Origin: Pycnopodia helianthoides
Taxonomy: Eukaryota; Echinodermata; Asteroidea; Forcipulatida; Asteriidae
Direction: 5' to 3'
Assembly: GCA_032158295.1 (NCBI GenBank)
Contig: CM063261.1
Location: forward strand, 310,001-374,000
DNA: 64,000 nt
Shown here one piece after another: positions 11,961 through 24,524 of the stretch (the stretch's first letter is position 1; every line of letters starts with the position of its first letter). A program made the position numbers and the translations under genes. The notes under the pieces were generated by a model. That model was given only the letters and a program-made list of their open reading frames with translations, was not told the DNA's origin and searched no databases.

Positions 11961-13210
11961 CTTTTCAGAGCCAAACACTTTCCCATTCAGAGCAACACTC
12001 TCCTTCTCAGAGCCAACACTCTCCCTCCAGAGCAACACCCTTAACCACCTCTCCTTCTCAGAGCCAACACTCTCCCTCTCAGAGCCAAACCTCCTTCAGA
12101 GCAAACTCTCTTCTCAGAGCCAACACTCTCCTTCTCAGAGCCAACACTCTCCCTTCAGAGCCAACACTCTCCTTCTCAGAGCCAAACACTTCCTCTCAGA
12201 GCCAACACTTCCTCTCAGAGCCAACACTTCCCTCTCAGAGCCAACACTCTCCTTCTCAGAGCCAACACTCCCTTCTCAGAGCCAACACTTCCTCTCAGAG
12301 CCAACACTCTCCTTCTCAGAGCAACACTCTCCTTCTCAGAGCCAACACTTCCTCTCAGAGCCAAACCTCCCTCTCAGAGCCAACACTCTCCTTCTCAGAG
12401 CAAACACTTCTCCTTCTCGAGCAACACTCTCCTTCTCAGAGCCAACACTTTCCTTCTCAGAGCCAACACTTTCCTCCTCAGAGCCAACACTTTCCTCCTC
12501 AGAGCCAACACTTTCCTCCTCAGAGAACCAACACCTTTCCTTCTCAGAGCCAACACTTTCCTTCTCAGAGCCAACACTCTTCCTTCTCAGAGCCAACACT
12601 TCTCCTTCAGAGCCAACACTCTCCTTCTCAGAGCCAACACCTCTCCTTCTCAGAGCCAACACCTTCCCTCAGAGCCAACACTCTCCTTCTCAGAGCAAAC
12701 ACTTTTCCTCTCAGAGGGAAAGTGTGGGCTCTGAGAGGGAAAGTGTTGGCTCTGAAGTCAACACTCTCCTTCTCAAAGCAAACACTTTCCTTCTCAGAGC
12801 CAACACTTTCCTCCTCAGAGCCAACACTTTCCTTCTCAGAGCCAACACTCTCCCTCTCAGAGCCAATACTTTCCTCCTCAGAGCCAACACTTTCCTCCTC
12901 AGAGCCAACACTTTCCTTCTCAGAGCCAACACTCTCCCTCTCAGAGCCAACACTTTCCTTCTCAGAGCCAACACTCTCCCTCTCAGAGCCAACACTCTCA
13001 TTCTCAGAGCCAACACTTTCCCTCTCAGAGCCAACACTCTCCTTCTCAGAGCCAACACTCTCCTTCTCAGAGCCAACACTCTCTATCCCAGAGCCAACAC
13101 TTTCCCTCTCAGAGCCAACACTCTCCCTCTCAGAGCCAACACTCTCATTCTCAGAGCCAACACTCTCCTTCTCAGAGCAAACACTTTCCCTCTCAGAGCC
13201 AACACTCCTA
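11960..13210 (+). repeat. 21-bp minisatellite, ~60 units, with internal inversion
   Basis: The unit is about CTCAGAGCCAACACTTTCCT plus one base, repeated for 1.25 kb. From about 12760 to 13210 units are almost all exactly 21 bp, while from 11960 to 12710 many have 1-2 base losses. At 12712-12762 about two units run in the opposite orientation. Because 21 is divisible by 3 and the unit lacks stops, open frames of 100-200 codons appear on both strands as heptads such as SVGSEKE, LALRRKV, EPTLSFS and ANTFLLR. These are repeat translations, not proteins. Confidence 0.95.
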
Positions 13211-13220
13211 AGAAGTAAAA

Positions 13221-14500
13221 TGTTCACACGGATGTACCCGCACTAACTGCTAGAAACAATGACTAACTAGTCTTTCAGGTTTATAAAAATCAAATTAAAA
13301 AAAATCAAAATAAAACAATAAATACAAATAAATAACGATTAAAATAATATTCACAGATAGTTTCAGCCCATTTCATTGAACCCTTTTACAAAAAAAGGTT
13401 AAACAATTATTCTAGCCTCGGCATATATCATAAAAAGATTGTGCTTATATGTAAAAAATACTGCTTGCAATTTCAACAAAATAAGTGTTCCCGGTAATTT
13501 TCGGCAAACAAGCAGCCAATTTGAACCTTGCATTAACTGACAGCTTCTCCTCATTCAATAACACTTTAATTGTAAGCAAAAAGTTATTCTGTGTCATGCG
13601 ATTACAAAAAGAAAATCATTCTGTGTAACAATTTGCTCGAGCAGCTTTTCGCAGAAATATGCAGTTGCACCTACTTATGCTAAGATTGAATGCAGATTTA
13701 GCTGGGCTGAAAAGAACGTCTTATAAGCTTAAATGAATAATATTATGTTATAAGTTCGCTTGCCTCAACGTGACATTAAACGGCGGATTCAACTGCTGAG
13801 GTGACATCGCTTGAATACAAATGCATGGAAGTGAAATAGGCTGCTTTTTTTGTTTACCGAAAATGACTGGGAAAACCTATTCTAAGCAGAGAGAAGTTTT
13901 GACCAATCACAAAAACATGACATAAATTATGGTACGGTATTTTTGGTTTGTACTGTTTTTGTCTTCTAAGCACAATTGGTCTGATAAGTTTTGTTGATGG
14001 TCAGATTTACGGAAAAAGTAAAACAAATTTAGTTCTTTCGCTGTTTTATAAACAGTGGATGAAACCCTTTAATATATATCACGCATTCAAAAAAACACCA
14101 TAGCAACTATAAATAATAATAACTGGCCTAAATAAAACAACAATGATATTAAATAAAAACATTTTCAAAAGAAAAAAACAAAAACAACAACAACTTCTTG
14201 TCTGTTAGGTTGATAAGCTTTCATTTAGTTGAGGATTGAGTAAAAAAAAAAAACAATTAGCAGAGGATGTTTCGTTCAATTAGAACCCTTCTGAGGTTAA
14301 ACCCATAATGATATGATGATGATGTAATTAAACTTCAATTCAAAATCCAAAGTTATTTCGCTTATCCAAGTAAGATAGATTTGTGTCTCGTGAAATTACA
14401 TCGACCAAAATGTGAAAAAAGAAGAAAAATTAGAAATAAGAAATGGGGCAAATACATGAACGTAAATGGGTTACTTATATAATAGTAACTATTATTATTT
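13221..14500. other. AT-rich intergenic DNA downstream of pitx
   Basis: Very AT-rich with A runs, short microsatellites and no exon. It lies beyond the first canonical polyadenylation signals expected for the minus-strand pitx transcript. Confidence 0.4.
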
Positions 14501-14504
14501 GTTG

Positions 14505-16093
14505 ACATTTATTGTTTTTATTTATTTATTAACGAACAAATAGATAAATAATTAAATACATAAATAAATCATTAATAATAAATCACACTGACAAAAAGGC
14601 CTCACTGATCACGTTTCCTGCGCACACACGTATGATTAGAATGCCGGTGAAGAAGGGAGCCAACCTATGTGACATCACCGACCTTGGTTTAATCACGTGA
14701 CAGTGGTGGATGGTGAACAACAAGACTGCCTTATCGTGACACAAAGTCAAAACATTTGGCGGAAATTCTTTTACTGCGCTCTTTTTTTAGGGGGGAGGGG
14801 TTGTTTTGAAGCAGCAGATCAGTTCTGAGAATTTTGAAGTCGTAAATATGATTAAAAATCTAAATATGTAGATCAATGCCACTTTTGTTTTTCTCATTAT
14901 AGTAAAACAGTTTTAAAAGAGTTTAAAAAGCCAACTTTTGTTGTCCGTATTCTTGAATGCTTTTCCGAAAGAGGGAAACACACATACGGGAGACACTGAA
15001 AGCTGACAGAAAAAAGAGCCACCTTAAAAAATAATTCTCTTAATAAATTATTATTTCTGCTACAATAAATTGAACCCTGTTTGTTGTTATTATATACACA
15101 ATGAAAAAATGATTCGTCTTAATTTATACTCTTGACTGACAGAAAAACGTTTTTTTTCGATCAATTTAATAATGATATTCTTAACCGTTTCTTTCCAATA
15201 TATAGAAACTTTGACATCTAATTACATACAAACCTTCTATACTTCTATCAAATCCTTTGGTGCTTAAAGTACAATTGATTCTCGTCACAAGGGAACGAAA
15301 AAAATGTTCAATAAATTTACACCATAAAACCGTTTCCGGTCATAAATATTTGTGTGTGTGTGAATATATTATGTTCCGTGCCGTCATTTCACGTAAAACA
15401 AAACACATGATTCACTCCATGAGTATGATCAGTAAAACACCAAGCGGTGGAATGTCTCATGTGAGAGTACGAATATTCATGTATACTGTTCTCTGATACG
15501 ACTACTTATCAGTGACGGTCAAACATATCCCAATAATAAACAAGATTTCCGCGTCTTTTTCCGTCACGGAAATACATAAAGTTCTTAAAAATCAGCTTGT
15601 GATACTTTACTTCATACATACAAATTGAAGAGTCTTTACTAAACATCTTTGGGTTAACGTGACCTTTTTAAATTTTTTTACTGTAGTGCCAAAAAAACAA
15701 AACCCCGTACAGCTATCATTAACATGTTTGGGCTGAAACACAACTGGAAATGTGTAAGACTTTTACTTTTATATTTCTGCGTACAGCAGAAAAGCAACTA
15801 CTTTCGACTTGTATTGTATATAAGATGGATACTTCCATAGCTTCGTTGATTGACCGATCACAAAACAGAATGTGACGACGTCAGAATCAAACTCCTAAAA
15901 TAGTAGACGACAATAGTCGGCGTACAATAAGTCGCGATGACTCCCAACATTATTACCGAAAAGATTGTTATTTGTGACCGAACCAAGGGCCGAATACTGT
16001 TTTTACACCAACTCCAGGAGCCTCTTACAAACCTGAATTAAAAACCAGACAACTATGAGGAGAAAGTTAATGTGAGTCCGTCTTGGCCCCCTT
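14505..16093 (-). other. pitx: pitx 3' untranslated region (extent inferred)
   Basis: AT-rich sequence directly after the pitx stop codon in transcription direction. On the minus strand the first ATTAAA-type signal is at about 15165-15170. The first canonical AATAAA signals (TTTATT on the plus strand) cluster at about 14507-14532. The 3'UTR would be about 0.9 or 1.6 kb, depending on which is used. No other gene is visible in it. The true end needs transcript data. Confidence 0.45.
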
Positions 16094-16621
16094 TCATGCT
16101 GGGCCATTGAGTCCTGCGTATTGACACGCAGATAGTGTTGGAGACTGTCGGACAGGGTAACTGAATCCACTCATTGACGTTGAATGTTGTTTGGCTTTAA
16201 GGCGAAGGGATGCAATGCTACTCGAGCACGGCTCACGGTAGACGTAAGGAGAAGCCGGCACCGAGGCGTAAGGGCACGCCGCAGCCCCGGCTGAATTGTT
16301 CAGGTTCTGGTGGCTCATCACGCCGTTCACCGGTGAGGACGGGAAACTCGAACTCATCGATGTCTGTGAATTGAAACACATAGGTTGGTTGGACACACCG
16401 GCTAGTGGATTGACGGAATTGAGCGACCATGGAAAGCTCTTGGCTCCGAGGGGGTTTGAGGCTGATTTTGCGGCCCAGTTGTTGTAGGAGTAGCCGGAGT
16501 AGAGCCCGTCGTCAAACGGTTGCATCAAGCCGTTGAACTGAGCACCGAACCCATTCTTCAGTTCGTTCATGTGGTTCCTCTCTCGTTTTCGCCATTTTGC
16601 ACGACGATTCTTGAACCAAAT
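16094..16621 (-). CDS. pitx: pitx terminal coding exon (homeodomain helix 3, OAR)
   Basis: Last exon of a Pitx homeobox transcription factor, 175 codons plus stop. It starts after the acceptor TTTTTTTGCAG in phase 0, at homeodomain position 47, the usual Pitx intron site. It opens [14 protein letters not shown], so W48, F49, K50 and N51 are present; K50 is the bicoid/Pitx specificity residue that prefers TAATCC. The Pitx-diagnostic block [16 protein letters not shown] and [11 protein letters not shown] follows, then a Ser/Pro/Asn-rich stretch. The OAR motif [18 protein letters not shown] sits at about residues 271-288 of the 313-aa proximal isoform, and [12 protein letters not shown] ends the protein. 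The nuclear factor is expected to act in left-right, oral and neural patterning downstream of Nodal, as known in deuterostomes. Position 47 is Ile rather than the usual Val. Confidence 0.97.
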   Translation of the reverse strand: MWFKNRRAKWRKRERNHMNELKNGFGAQFNGLMQPFDDGLYSGYSYNNWAAKSASNPLGAKSFPWSLNSVNPLAGVSNQPMCFNSQTSMSSSFPSSPVNGVMSHQNLNNSAGAAACPYASVPASPYVYREPCSSSIASLRLKAKQHSTSMSGFSYPVRQSPTLSACQYAGLNGPA

Positions 16622-17442
16622 CTGCAAAAAAACATAAAAAGGCAAAACGAATTAATTATCAGGACCTAAACTATGACAAAAAGGTAAAATAAAGCATTGA
16701 TTTTTACTCTTTAATAGCTCCATTGAAAACAAACAAATGAATAATAATACAAATTAAAGACGGAAAACATGCGAATAGCCCAGCTAGCCAGTCAGCCAGC
16801 CAAACTAGCGTAAAAAAATGCTAAATATAAACGGCAAATACAAGTGGAAATCGATCAATCATCTTGGTCGAAAAAAAAGGATCAAACATGAATAAAACTG
16901 TGACTACCTTAAATGGGGAAAACAGATAAATATTATACTTAAATAATTACATTCATAAAACCAAAATAAAGTCCACAAATCATCAACAAATCAGTGTATA
17001 TTACAAGAAAGATTCGTCTGCTTCGTTAAAGTTGACAGAAAGTATTACTTTTCTTCTAAAATAGTTGTCTCTCTCAGTGATTATAACACTAACTTCTGTT
17101 CTGTAAAACTTGAACAGTTTAAGGATGACGAAAACGTTTGTAATTTGTTAATAACATGTTACCTTCAATCAGAGTATTGAATTCATTTATTTGTAAAACC
17201 TGCATGAAATAGCCGTCTGCTTCATTAGATTTTAACAACTGAAGTTAAGTAAAATATATTTAGTTTTCTTGTACAAACGTGGCCTTTGATTTTTCCTATA
17301 CCATAATTTACAAAAGATGAATGTACTCTGGGAACACATGGGCTAACTCTATGTAAAGTATAAAACACATCACAGTCAGGTGAGTCATAGCACCGCTTAG
17401 CAGACGACCCCCGTACCAAGTTTCACTCAACAGTTTCTCATC

Positions 17443-17485
17443 TTTTCCCGCCCGATGAGCCGAACGGAACGGAATTGGCGGGAAA
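17443..17485. promoter_or_regulatory. Inverted pair of E2F-like sites in pitx intron 2
   Basis: TTTTCCCGCC at 17443-17452 faces GGCGGGAAA at 17477-17485, inside a locally GC-rich island (about 17.40-17.68 kb) within AT-rich intron. TTTSSCGC is the known E2F/DP core. The island could be an intronic enhancer or an old promoter. Open frames crossing it on both strands show no domain. Confidence 0.35.
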
Positions 17486-18244
17486 TGACAACCTTGGCAA
17501 CCCTTCACAATTCTCTGCACCGTGTGTGGACAAGAGTGAGTAAAGGAAAAAACGAGGGGGGGGGGGTCGGTGAAGAAACGTCTGCGGAGCACCAACTCGC
17601 CAAAAGACGCGCTTGCTTCAGCGTGCCTTCCCATTTCTTGCCTCCTCTCGTACACATCCGTCCAGGGCCTAGTTTTGCTCATAAGCTACCGATGAAAGAT
17701 GCGAGGCCGACAGTTCATTCGGTATCTAAGAGTCTTTAATCATGTATATGGGTCTCAAGAACGTCTTAAAGTTGGCGTGCCAGTCAAGCCACCGACGGAG
17801 CAGCTATCTAGACCTACATCCAAGTAGTCTCAAAAAAACTTGATTTGTAGGAAAGGTTAACACACTGTTGTTTGTCACTTTTTTCGAGAGCGTGACGACT
17901 GAGATTGGGAGTCAATGACAGATATTTTTTAAAGAGTTGAAGAATGTCGCGATGAGAAAGTCTCATCAGAAAAATGAATCCCCAAGTACAACAAGTAGAC
18001 CTTTTAATTAGTTTATTATCTAATTATCAATCATTAATAATTCAATCAAAACAATATGACTGTGGTGCAGGAATCTTTGTTTTGCAGTCATTACAATCAA
18101 TGTCCTAACAATGAGTCTTGTGGGGATATGAAAGCAAGGTGCTCTATTATTTAAACAGACATCGATAATCAAGATTGTTGATGGGCACTGGGAACACGAC
18201 ATTAATGGCAGTCTAATGATGATACAAGCATGGGATATGGCACA

Positions 18245-18405
18245 CATTCATATGTAAGTCATGAGAAAGATATTTGGCTTAAGGTTCATCGCAGATTTAT
18301 CCTAAAAGTTCTGGTAGAATGACAAGCAATTGCAAACACAAATTTTTGATGGCACTATATAGCCGAATATCTTTCTCATGACACACTCTGACTTGTTTGT
18401 CCAAA
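18245..18405. mobile_element. Short hairpin/MITE-like element
   Basis: AAGTCATGAGAAAGATATTTGGCT near 18257 is mirrored by AGCCGAATATCTTTCTCATGACACA near 18362, giving arms of about 25-30 bp around a loop of about 85 bp. A related single arm lies at 3325-3375. The structure fits a small non-autonomous DNA element. No clear target duplication was identified. Confidence 0.5.
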
Positions 18406-18699
18406 TTCCCCTATCAACCACACTAATATCAAAATAAAACAGTACGAAACAAGAAAAGAAAAAGTACTTCAAGTGACTCTAATGCATGTAAGACCTACCC
18501 ACTTAAACTGTGAACTCAATATCTCCGGCGTCAATTCATTATTGCCCTCAAACAATAAACTAACCAGTTACTAATTAGTAGAAAAACCAGGTCATCCGAC
18601 CGTTACACCAATAGGGTGCTCGATTCCATGTCTAAGTCACGGACCTTCTCGTCTGTTTCATTAAACAGTTGTAGTAGTCCCTGACCCAGAAATGTCGAG

Positions 18700-18740
18700 A
18701 GAAGAGAAGAAGATAAGAAGAAGAAGACGAAGAAGAAAAG
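18700..18740 (+). repeat. GA/AAG-rich purine tract
   Basis: A run of GAAGAAGATAAGAAGAAGA-type triplets. It is a simple sequence in the intron with no coding value. Confidence 0.7.
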
Positions 18741-20084
18741 GGTACGTTCCAAGTGACAGTGGCCCGTGGCAGGAATTACCCATGCATGTATAAACCGTCT
18801 GTCAAAATTCGACTAAATTGGGGGAAGAGACTTGAATCTTTCAGACAAAAAAAAAAGCCGAAGAGACGGATACATAAGTCCTTAAATTTTACTGGAAAAT
18901 CACCCTTCTCCAAATATCATAACTTAAAGATGCTTGGTCTGATTGTTGGCCAGTTAAAGATTTCATTTTGGAATAGCTTTTTTTTTATACATTTTCAAGA
19001 AAGGACAAAAAACGCAGTGAGTGATAAGTTGTTTAAAAATTTTTTTAAAATGAATTATTGTCGATGTTGCGACATTTTCTCAAGTCCATCGGCCATGTAC
19101 AGACAACGTTACATGTAATAATGTATTTTCTGCATTGTCCTTGACATAAATGCGAAAGTTTGTGTATGTTTCTTATTTTGAAACATCATCTGAAATTCCT
19201 TTTTGTATAAAAGCGAGTAACGATTCGTCACAAATTCTGCGCAATTTCATATCTTGTTTTAATTTTACATAATCGCGGAAGACGGAAGTTTGTCCGATGG
19301 AAATAGTTCCAATGTATTAGTTGAGTTTCTCTATCAGTAAGTTCAAGTTTTTAAAAAATTAATAACATTTTTCAGAAAAGAACAAACGGAACTAAAGAAG
19401 TTTTGTTTTACTTTTCCGACTATACCTTTATGGTAGGGTGACAGATTGATTATTTGTTTGTTTGTTTGTTTGTTTGTTTGTTTGTCAACGTAATCCTGAT
19501 TTATAAGCCAAATTGTCATTAGAGATACACTAAAAGTCACCTGTGAAAGTTTCAGTGAAAATACAGTGTCTACTTGTTGAGAAAACAGCAAACAGCTGTC
19601 ACAGTATTTTCTTCACGAACTTTCAGACGACTTTCGCAAGATGCATCTTTATAAAAAGTAAGCTTTTGGAGAAAACTTACACATTTTTCCTGGGGTCATT
19701 ACCAAAGAAAGACTCTTTAAGTATAAACTACGTCATCTGTAATTATTGGGGAATCCGAACAATCATTGATTATTAAGTACCGATCCTTCAGAGAGATATG
19801 TCCGACTAAAATACTGTCAAATCCGATAAAATAGCATTTAGAGCCCCACAAGTCACTGTCGTATTTGGATTTGCCATATCGTCAAAATATCAGCTGTTTT
19901 TGTAGTTGTTTTCCGTAAAAAGACGAGAACCATCTGATTCAATGAAATGATCACGAGTTGATTGGGAGGTGTATTTATTGAAAACTAGAAAAATTGAACG
20001 AATCTACGAATAAGAAAACAATGGTACACTTGAGGCATGTCCACAAGAAGGGTTAACATGGCCCTTTATAAACAACGGCTTTGG

Positions 20085-20418
20085 CTAAGGCTCCGGCTTA
20101 TGTTCCGGCTTCGACTCCGGCTTACGCTCCGGCTTAAACTCCAGATTCTGCTCCGGCTTACGCTCCGGATTCTGCTCCGGATTCTGCTCCGGCTTACGCT
20201 CCGGCTTACTCTCCGGATTCTGCTCCGGCTTACGCTCCGGCTTACTCTCCGGATTCTGCTCCGGCTTACGCTCCGGCTTACTCTCCGGATTCTGCTCCGG
20301 CTTACGCTCCGGATTCTGCTCCGGCTTACGCTCCGGCTTACACTCCGGATTCTGCTCCGGCTTACGCTCCGGCTTACACTCCGGATTCTGCTCCGGCTTA
20401 CGCTCCGGGTTAAGCTGG
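20085..20418 (+). repeat. 12-bp minisatellite with 24- and 36-bp higher-order units
   Basis: Alternating 12-mers CTCCGGCTTACG (also CTCCGGCTTACT) and CTCCGGATTCTG fill about 330 bp in ordered AB and AAB blocks. Twelve is divisible by 3, so long frames are open on both strands (KPEQNPE-like on minus, LRLTLRILL-like on plus). The array is inside a pitx intron and has no start or splice context, so I treat it as non-coding DNA. GC-rich units stand out from the AT-rich intron. Confidence 0.9.
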
Positions 20419-21914
20419 GGGTTAGGCTCCATCAGTTTTCTTGAAAACGTAGACTTTCAACGTTTCAAACAGGCTTCAATTGCTTCAAACAGGCAGATCA
20501 TGCCTAGTAAGCCGCAACCCAAGTCTATATAAGCCGTGGTTTAGACCTCAGTGGCCAAGGATCTCAATTAATCTCTGATTTTGTAAGGTTATATGCTGCA
20601 AAACACCATGTATAAAATAACAATGATTGTATAATTATTGTTATTGATATTTTTTCCCACACTCTTTCTCAAGCGTTTCAGATGACGGAATTCAATAGTC
20701 TAACCTCGAGCCCGTCCATCTGGCTGACCATCCCCCCTATACACCACACTGGATTATATTCTACGTTGATGTCAACACAGCCCGTGTCTTTTAATAACCC
20801 TGTCAACTGCCTTGCACTTTTCTTACTATTATTTACTATTTTTTCTTTTTCTCCAAGACGGTTCAAGTTCCCGCCTTTTTTCATCATCATCAGCGACCCT
20901 CGAAAAATGCCCCATTTGAACCGTTTGATGGTTTTACCACGTCGTAGCACCTTAGTGGAATCTGTAATTCCGACTACGGAGACGTGTGAAGTCATCTTCA
21001 GCATGATCATCATCTTTAACTTCTTTCACACAATTCCATGTGTTTGGTGGTATGTACAGACGACTGTTTTGTGTTTGGTTCTTATGTAGTCTAGACAAAA
21101 TCTTCAGCGCAAACAAAAATCGCATCTTTGAACTATGGTTTTTTGGAAGTTCACACAACAAGGTTGACTTGTTGACATTCGATGGGAAAGGTGAGTGTGC
21201 TAGTGGAATTATTTGCGCTTAAGTACATTTTCTTATGTTTTGAAAATGAGGGCGCTTTGTTGTGACGTTAGCATTCCAAAAGTGTCGTGAACCGCTCCAG
21301 ATTATACGCAGTCACGCCCTATAGGTAAAGCCACCCTTTCCTAACGTGTGACATGAAACAGTCGTACGAAACATAAGAAATGATCAGCAGATCAAGAAGG
21401 CAGATAATAGGTAAAAGCGGTAAACCGGACCAGTACGGTCTCAGCGCTCCTACGGCTCACGGACCGCTGCTACTGTTGAGTGATGATCACCGACAAGGCA
21501 GCACTTTTTTCTCTGCAAACAATTTTCTGTACGGACGCCAAGCGGTCTTCCCAACGCAGGTGTGACACCGTGTATGTTTTGAGTCTGCATTTCAGATAAA
21601 CTGAACACCCCTTAGGGTTTTACACTTAATAACTTTGACAGACTTCTGTTTGAAGAGGAAAAAGACGAAGAAATTAATAATAACAACTAGCGATTTTTGT
21701 CATTTATTTATTAATTTTTGCCCTTTCCATGTCTTTTATTTTCCCGCATAATATATCATTTGTAAAATGCATTCATTTCTTTAATATTTATTGCCATTAA
21801 TGGGGTGTCTGTTATTGTTATTCTTCCTATCTTGGAATATATAATTATGATTCATAAATCAGTTAATATTTCGGGATTTGTTTTCATAGAGTCTCGATTT
21901 CAGAACTTTTCATA

Positions 21915-22207
21915 ATGTTAATAATAATAATAATTAGTGTATGTATTAAACACTTTTTCAAGCCAAGTAGCCTCCTCGAGGCGCCTTGCAGTCAAGCCTT
22001 GAGCATTCCATAAACCATCTAAACTCCTTGGGAAAATGCAGCGCCGACATTTACATCGTCAATGTTTGCCTTCACAGGTACCCGTTTACTCCTGTGTGAC
22101 GATGGGCTGTTCTAGATAAGTGTCTTGCTCAAGGACCCAAATGTCATGAATGGGATTCGAACCCACACTCCAGTGAATCAACCATCAGGGCGATCGACCA
22201 CGACACG
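21915..22207 (-). mobile_element. tRNA-derived SINE, family C, near full length
   Basis: On the minus strand a tRNA-like head with B box GTGGGTTCGAATCCC is followed by TTCATGACATTTGGGTCCTT and GAGCAAGACACTT, a unique body, and an (ATT)n tail at 21917-21934. The same head-to-body junction recurs at 28.4, 53.05 and 59.4 kb. It sits in pitx intron 2. Confidence 0.75.
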
Positions 22208-22383
22208 CCTACAAAGTCTACCACACCTACACAGCTTATAGTCACACTATGCATGGTGATAAAGTCATTACAAAAATGTATTATTATCATAAACATGAGC
22301 GAAAGCATTAGTCAAATGAATGAGAAATTAGAATTAGCTGTTGCAAACTGCTTACCAACCAAAAGGACCTGTAGTATAAATGC

Positions 22384-22437
22384 AAAAAATTAGTTAGTGG
22401 CCTGACGTTTCGACCCTAGCAGAGTCTTTCTCGAAGG

Positions 22438-22473
<36 letters not shown>

Positions 22474-22531
22474 TTTTAGCCTTCGAGAAAGACCTGCTAG
22501 GTCGAAACGTCAGGCCACTAACTAATTTTTT
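22384..22531. mobile_element. Long perfect-arm hairpin element with poly-A loop
   Basis: Arms of about 55 bp (left containing GGCCTGACGTTTCGACCCTA, right containing its near-perfect complement) flank about 28 A and some T. Partial copies lie at 28339-28380 (plus) and 34357-34412 (minus), so this is a dispersed palindromic repeat family rather than a local event. The loop A-run could reflect a poly-A-tailed insertion or slippage. Confidence 0.75.
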
Positions 22532-23329
22532 GTAGTCAAATGAATAACAGAACAATAACAGAACAAATCAACACAACTTTTTAAACACAATTTTTCCAAC
22601 ACCCCATTCCCTCCCGATTATTCTCTATCCCATTGTGGATACTCGGACTTGTAAAGACATCACAGATGCATAGACGTAAGATAAGATGTTTTAGCAATCG
22701 GGCAGAATGAAGACATTACCTTGACGAAGAACCCTGAAGGCTAGATGTTAAGAAATTGTTTTGGATCATGGAATAGTATCCGGGGCAATTTCCATTCTCT
22801 AGTTTTGTGTTACACGGAATAGGTCGGTGGATGACTTACAGTTACACAAGCAATCAAAAGTATGATTTCCTGTCTTGGTTTTTCAAATACCCCCCCCCCA
22901 CCACTACCACCCGAATTTCATTCTATCGTTTTGCTGTAAACAATATCTTGATTTCTTTCAACGATTGCAGCGTGGAGTAAAAACCAATAATTGGAAATTT
23001 CCCATTGGAAAAATTGCCGTCACACCATGTTCAATTTCCTAAATTAAAAAAGGGTGAACAAAATGCCTATGGTTGAATTCCTCTGCTTAATTTTGTGAAA
23101 CGTAAATCCACAATTGCCTTGTAGTACAAGTGAGTACCACTTGAGCAACACAATGAAAGACTAGTCTTAGTTCGTGGAATTTATGGGAAGTTCGAATTTC
23201 TTTAGTGATAATGAAGCCACTTGGAGCAAATTTGTTGTAAATAGACGGCTTGGACGAAGACCATTGTTGTCCGCGTGACTTTTTGGCCACACCTTAATGG
23301 CCAGTTTTCGGTAGACAAAGACAAATTAT

Positions 23330-23435
23330 TGACAAAAGCTAGAATTGAACCTGCGACCTCCGGTTTGAGTTGGTAGAACACCGGCACATAAATCTGAAGG
23401 TCACAGGTTCAAATCCCGCTCTGCTCAATTTTTAT
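23330..23435. mobile_element. Two facing tRNA-like fragments
   Basis: The plus strand carries GGTCACAGGTTCAAATCCC (B-box-like), while the complement of 23345-23365 reads GGTCGCAGGTTCAATTCT, also B-box-like. Two SINE heads in opposite orientation, or one nested insertion, are likely. Neither folds into a convincing tRNA. Confidence 0.45.
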
Positions 23436-24004
23436 GTTTAACCAAACTTCGGAAAACCTGAAATTGTCGACCTTTCCGCGTGATGAGATGCGTATACAGA
23501 GGGGAAGTATGAATTGGAGTGCATAATCATCGGTTATCACAAGATATAACGACAAAAATGTGGCTTTACCGCGGGAAATCTATCTAAGCGAGCTTTCCGC
23601 TCGATGCGATAATATGTGGACAGATGGAAAACGTGAAACTGAAATTTAAACCGACCGCCAACAAGTATGCTTGAGGAACCCAAGGTTGGTGATAGTTTCA
23701 ATTGAACCTGGTTTTATTTTTGTCCCCATCCCTGTGTTTTTCTTCAGCGTCCAGTTTGATTTTAAAGGGCTGGACGGACAGGTGGTAGTTTACGGCTCTG
23801 TTAGTGTTCAAATTCCCGTAATTTAAAAGACAAGTAAGCAACCGTGAATTGCATAACAAAAAGTGCTAATCCTTATCAAAATTGTTGGTGTATTAATCAT
23901 TAGTTCAAATAGACAAGTGTCTGTCAGTTTTTCTGTACTTAGATTTTTTTCTCTATGTTTATTAGTATTTATTTTTAATAGATGCATACCCTTTCTTCCG
24001 TGGG

Positions 24005-24025
24005 GAGTGGGGGGGGGGGGGGGTC
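24005..24025 (+). repeat. Poly-G run
   Basis: A G run of about 13-20 bases broken by single T or A, followed by TCGGGTGTTGATC. It is a likely slippage site and resembles other G runs associated with dispersed repeats in this window. Confidence 0.7.
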
Positions 24026-24524
24026 GGGTGTTGATCTAGAACCATAATTAGTCTTACACCGAGCCGATGTACTCTCCATGCAACCCAATATCACCCGCCG
24101 TCTCTCTGCACCGATCATCGGGTTGGTATCTCCGATAGAGGGGAAGGACACGGCCGATGAATTTGAAACTAAACTCCCCCTCTCTTTTCCCTCAATGGTT
24201 TCAAGAAATTAATTTGTGTATATATATGGGAGACGATGATCTCTGCAAAGGAGTCGAGTATCGGATTGCGAGTGGGACTGAGGGAGAAAATGTGGAGGTA
24301 TTCGAGAATGAAGATGTGTTGTATTTACCTTCCGTTGACAAATTACTCGGATTTCAAGGGGAATTGCAGCGAACTCGCAACGTAGCCTCTTCCTTAACAA
24401 GTACTGCAGACATGCAACAACAACTTTATACAACAGTTTAAACATACATAAATAAATAAAGTCAACTAAACCGGTACAAAAAGGCAAACAAACACAATTT
24501 GATTTGAGAGCGGGCCTGTAGTAT

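Noticed and set aside
12336..13246. Open frames of 100-199 codons on both strands with Ser/Glu- and Leu/Arg-rich heptads
   Set aside because: They are translations of the stop-free 21-bp minisatellite; no start context, splice site or non-repetitive domain is attached.
20037..20444. 115-135 codon frames (KPEQNPE and LRLTLR repeats)
   Set aside because: Translation of the 12-bp minisatellite inside a pitx intron, open on both strands for the same arithmetic reason.
24157..24441. 94-codon frame MNLKLNSPSLFPQ... on the plus strand
   Set aside because: Reasonably mixed composition, but no recognisable domain or splice borders, and an antisense frame of similar length overlaps it.
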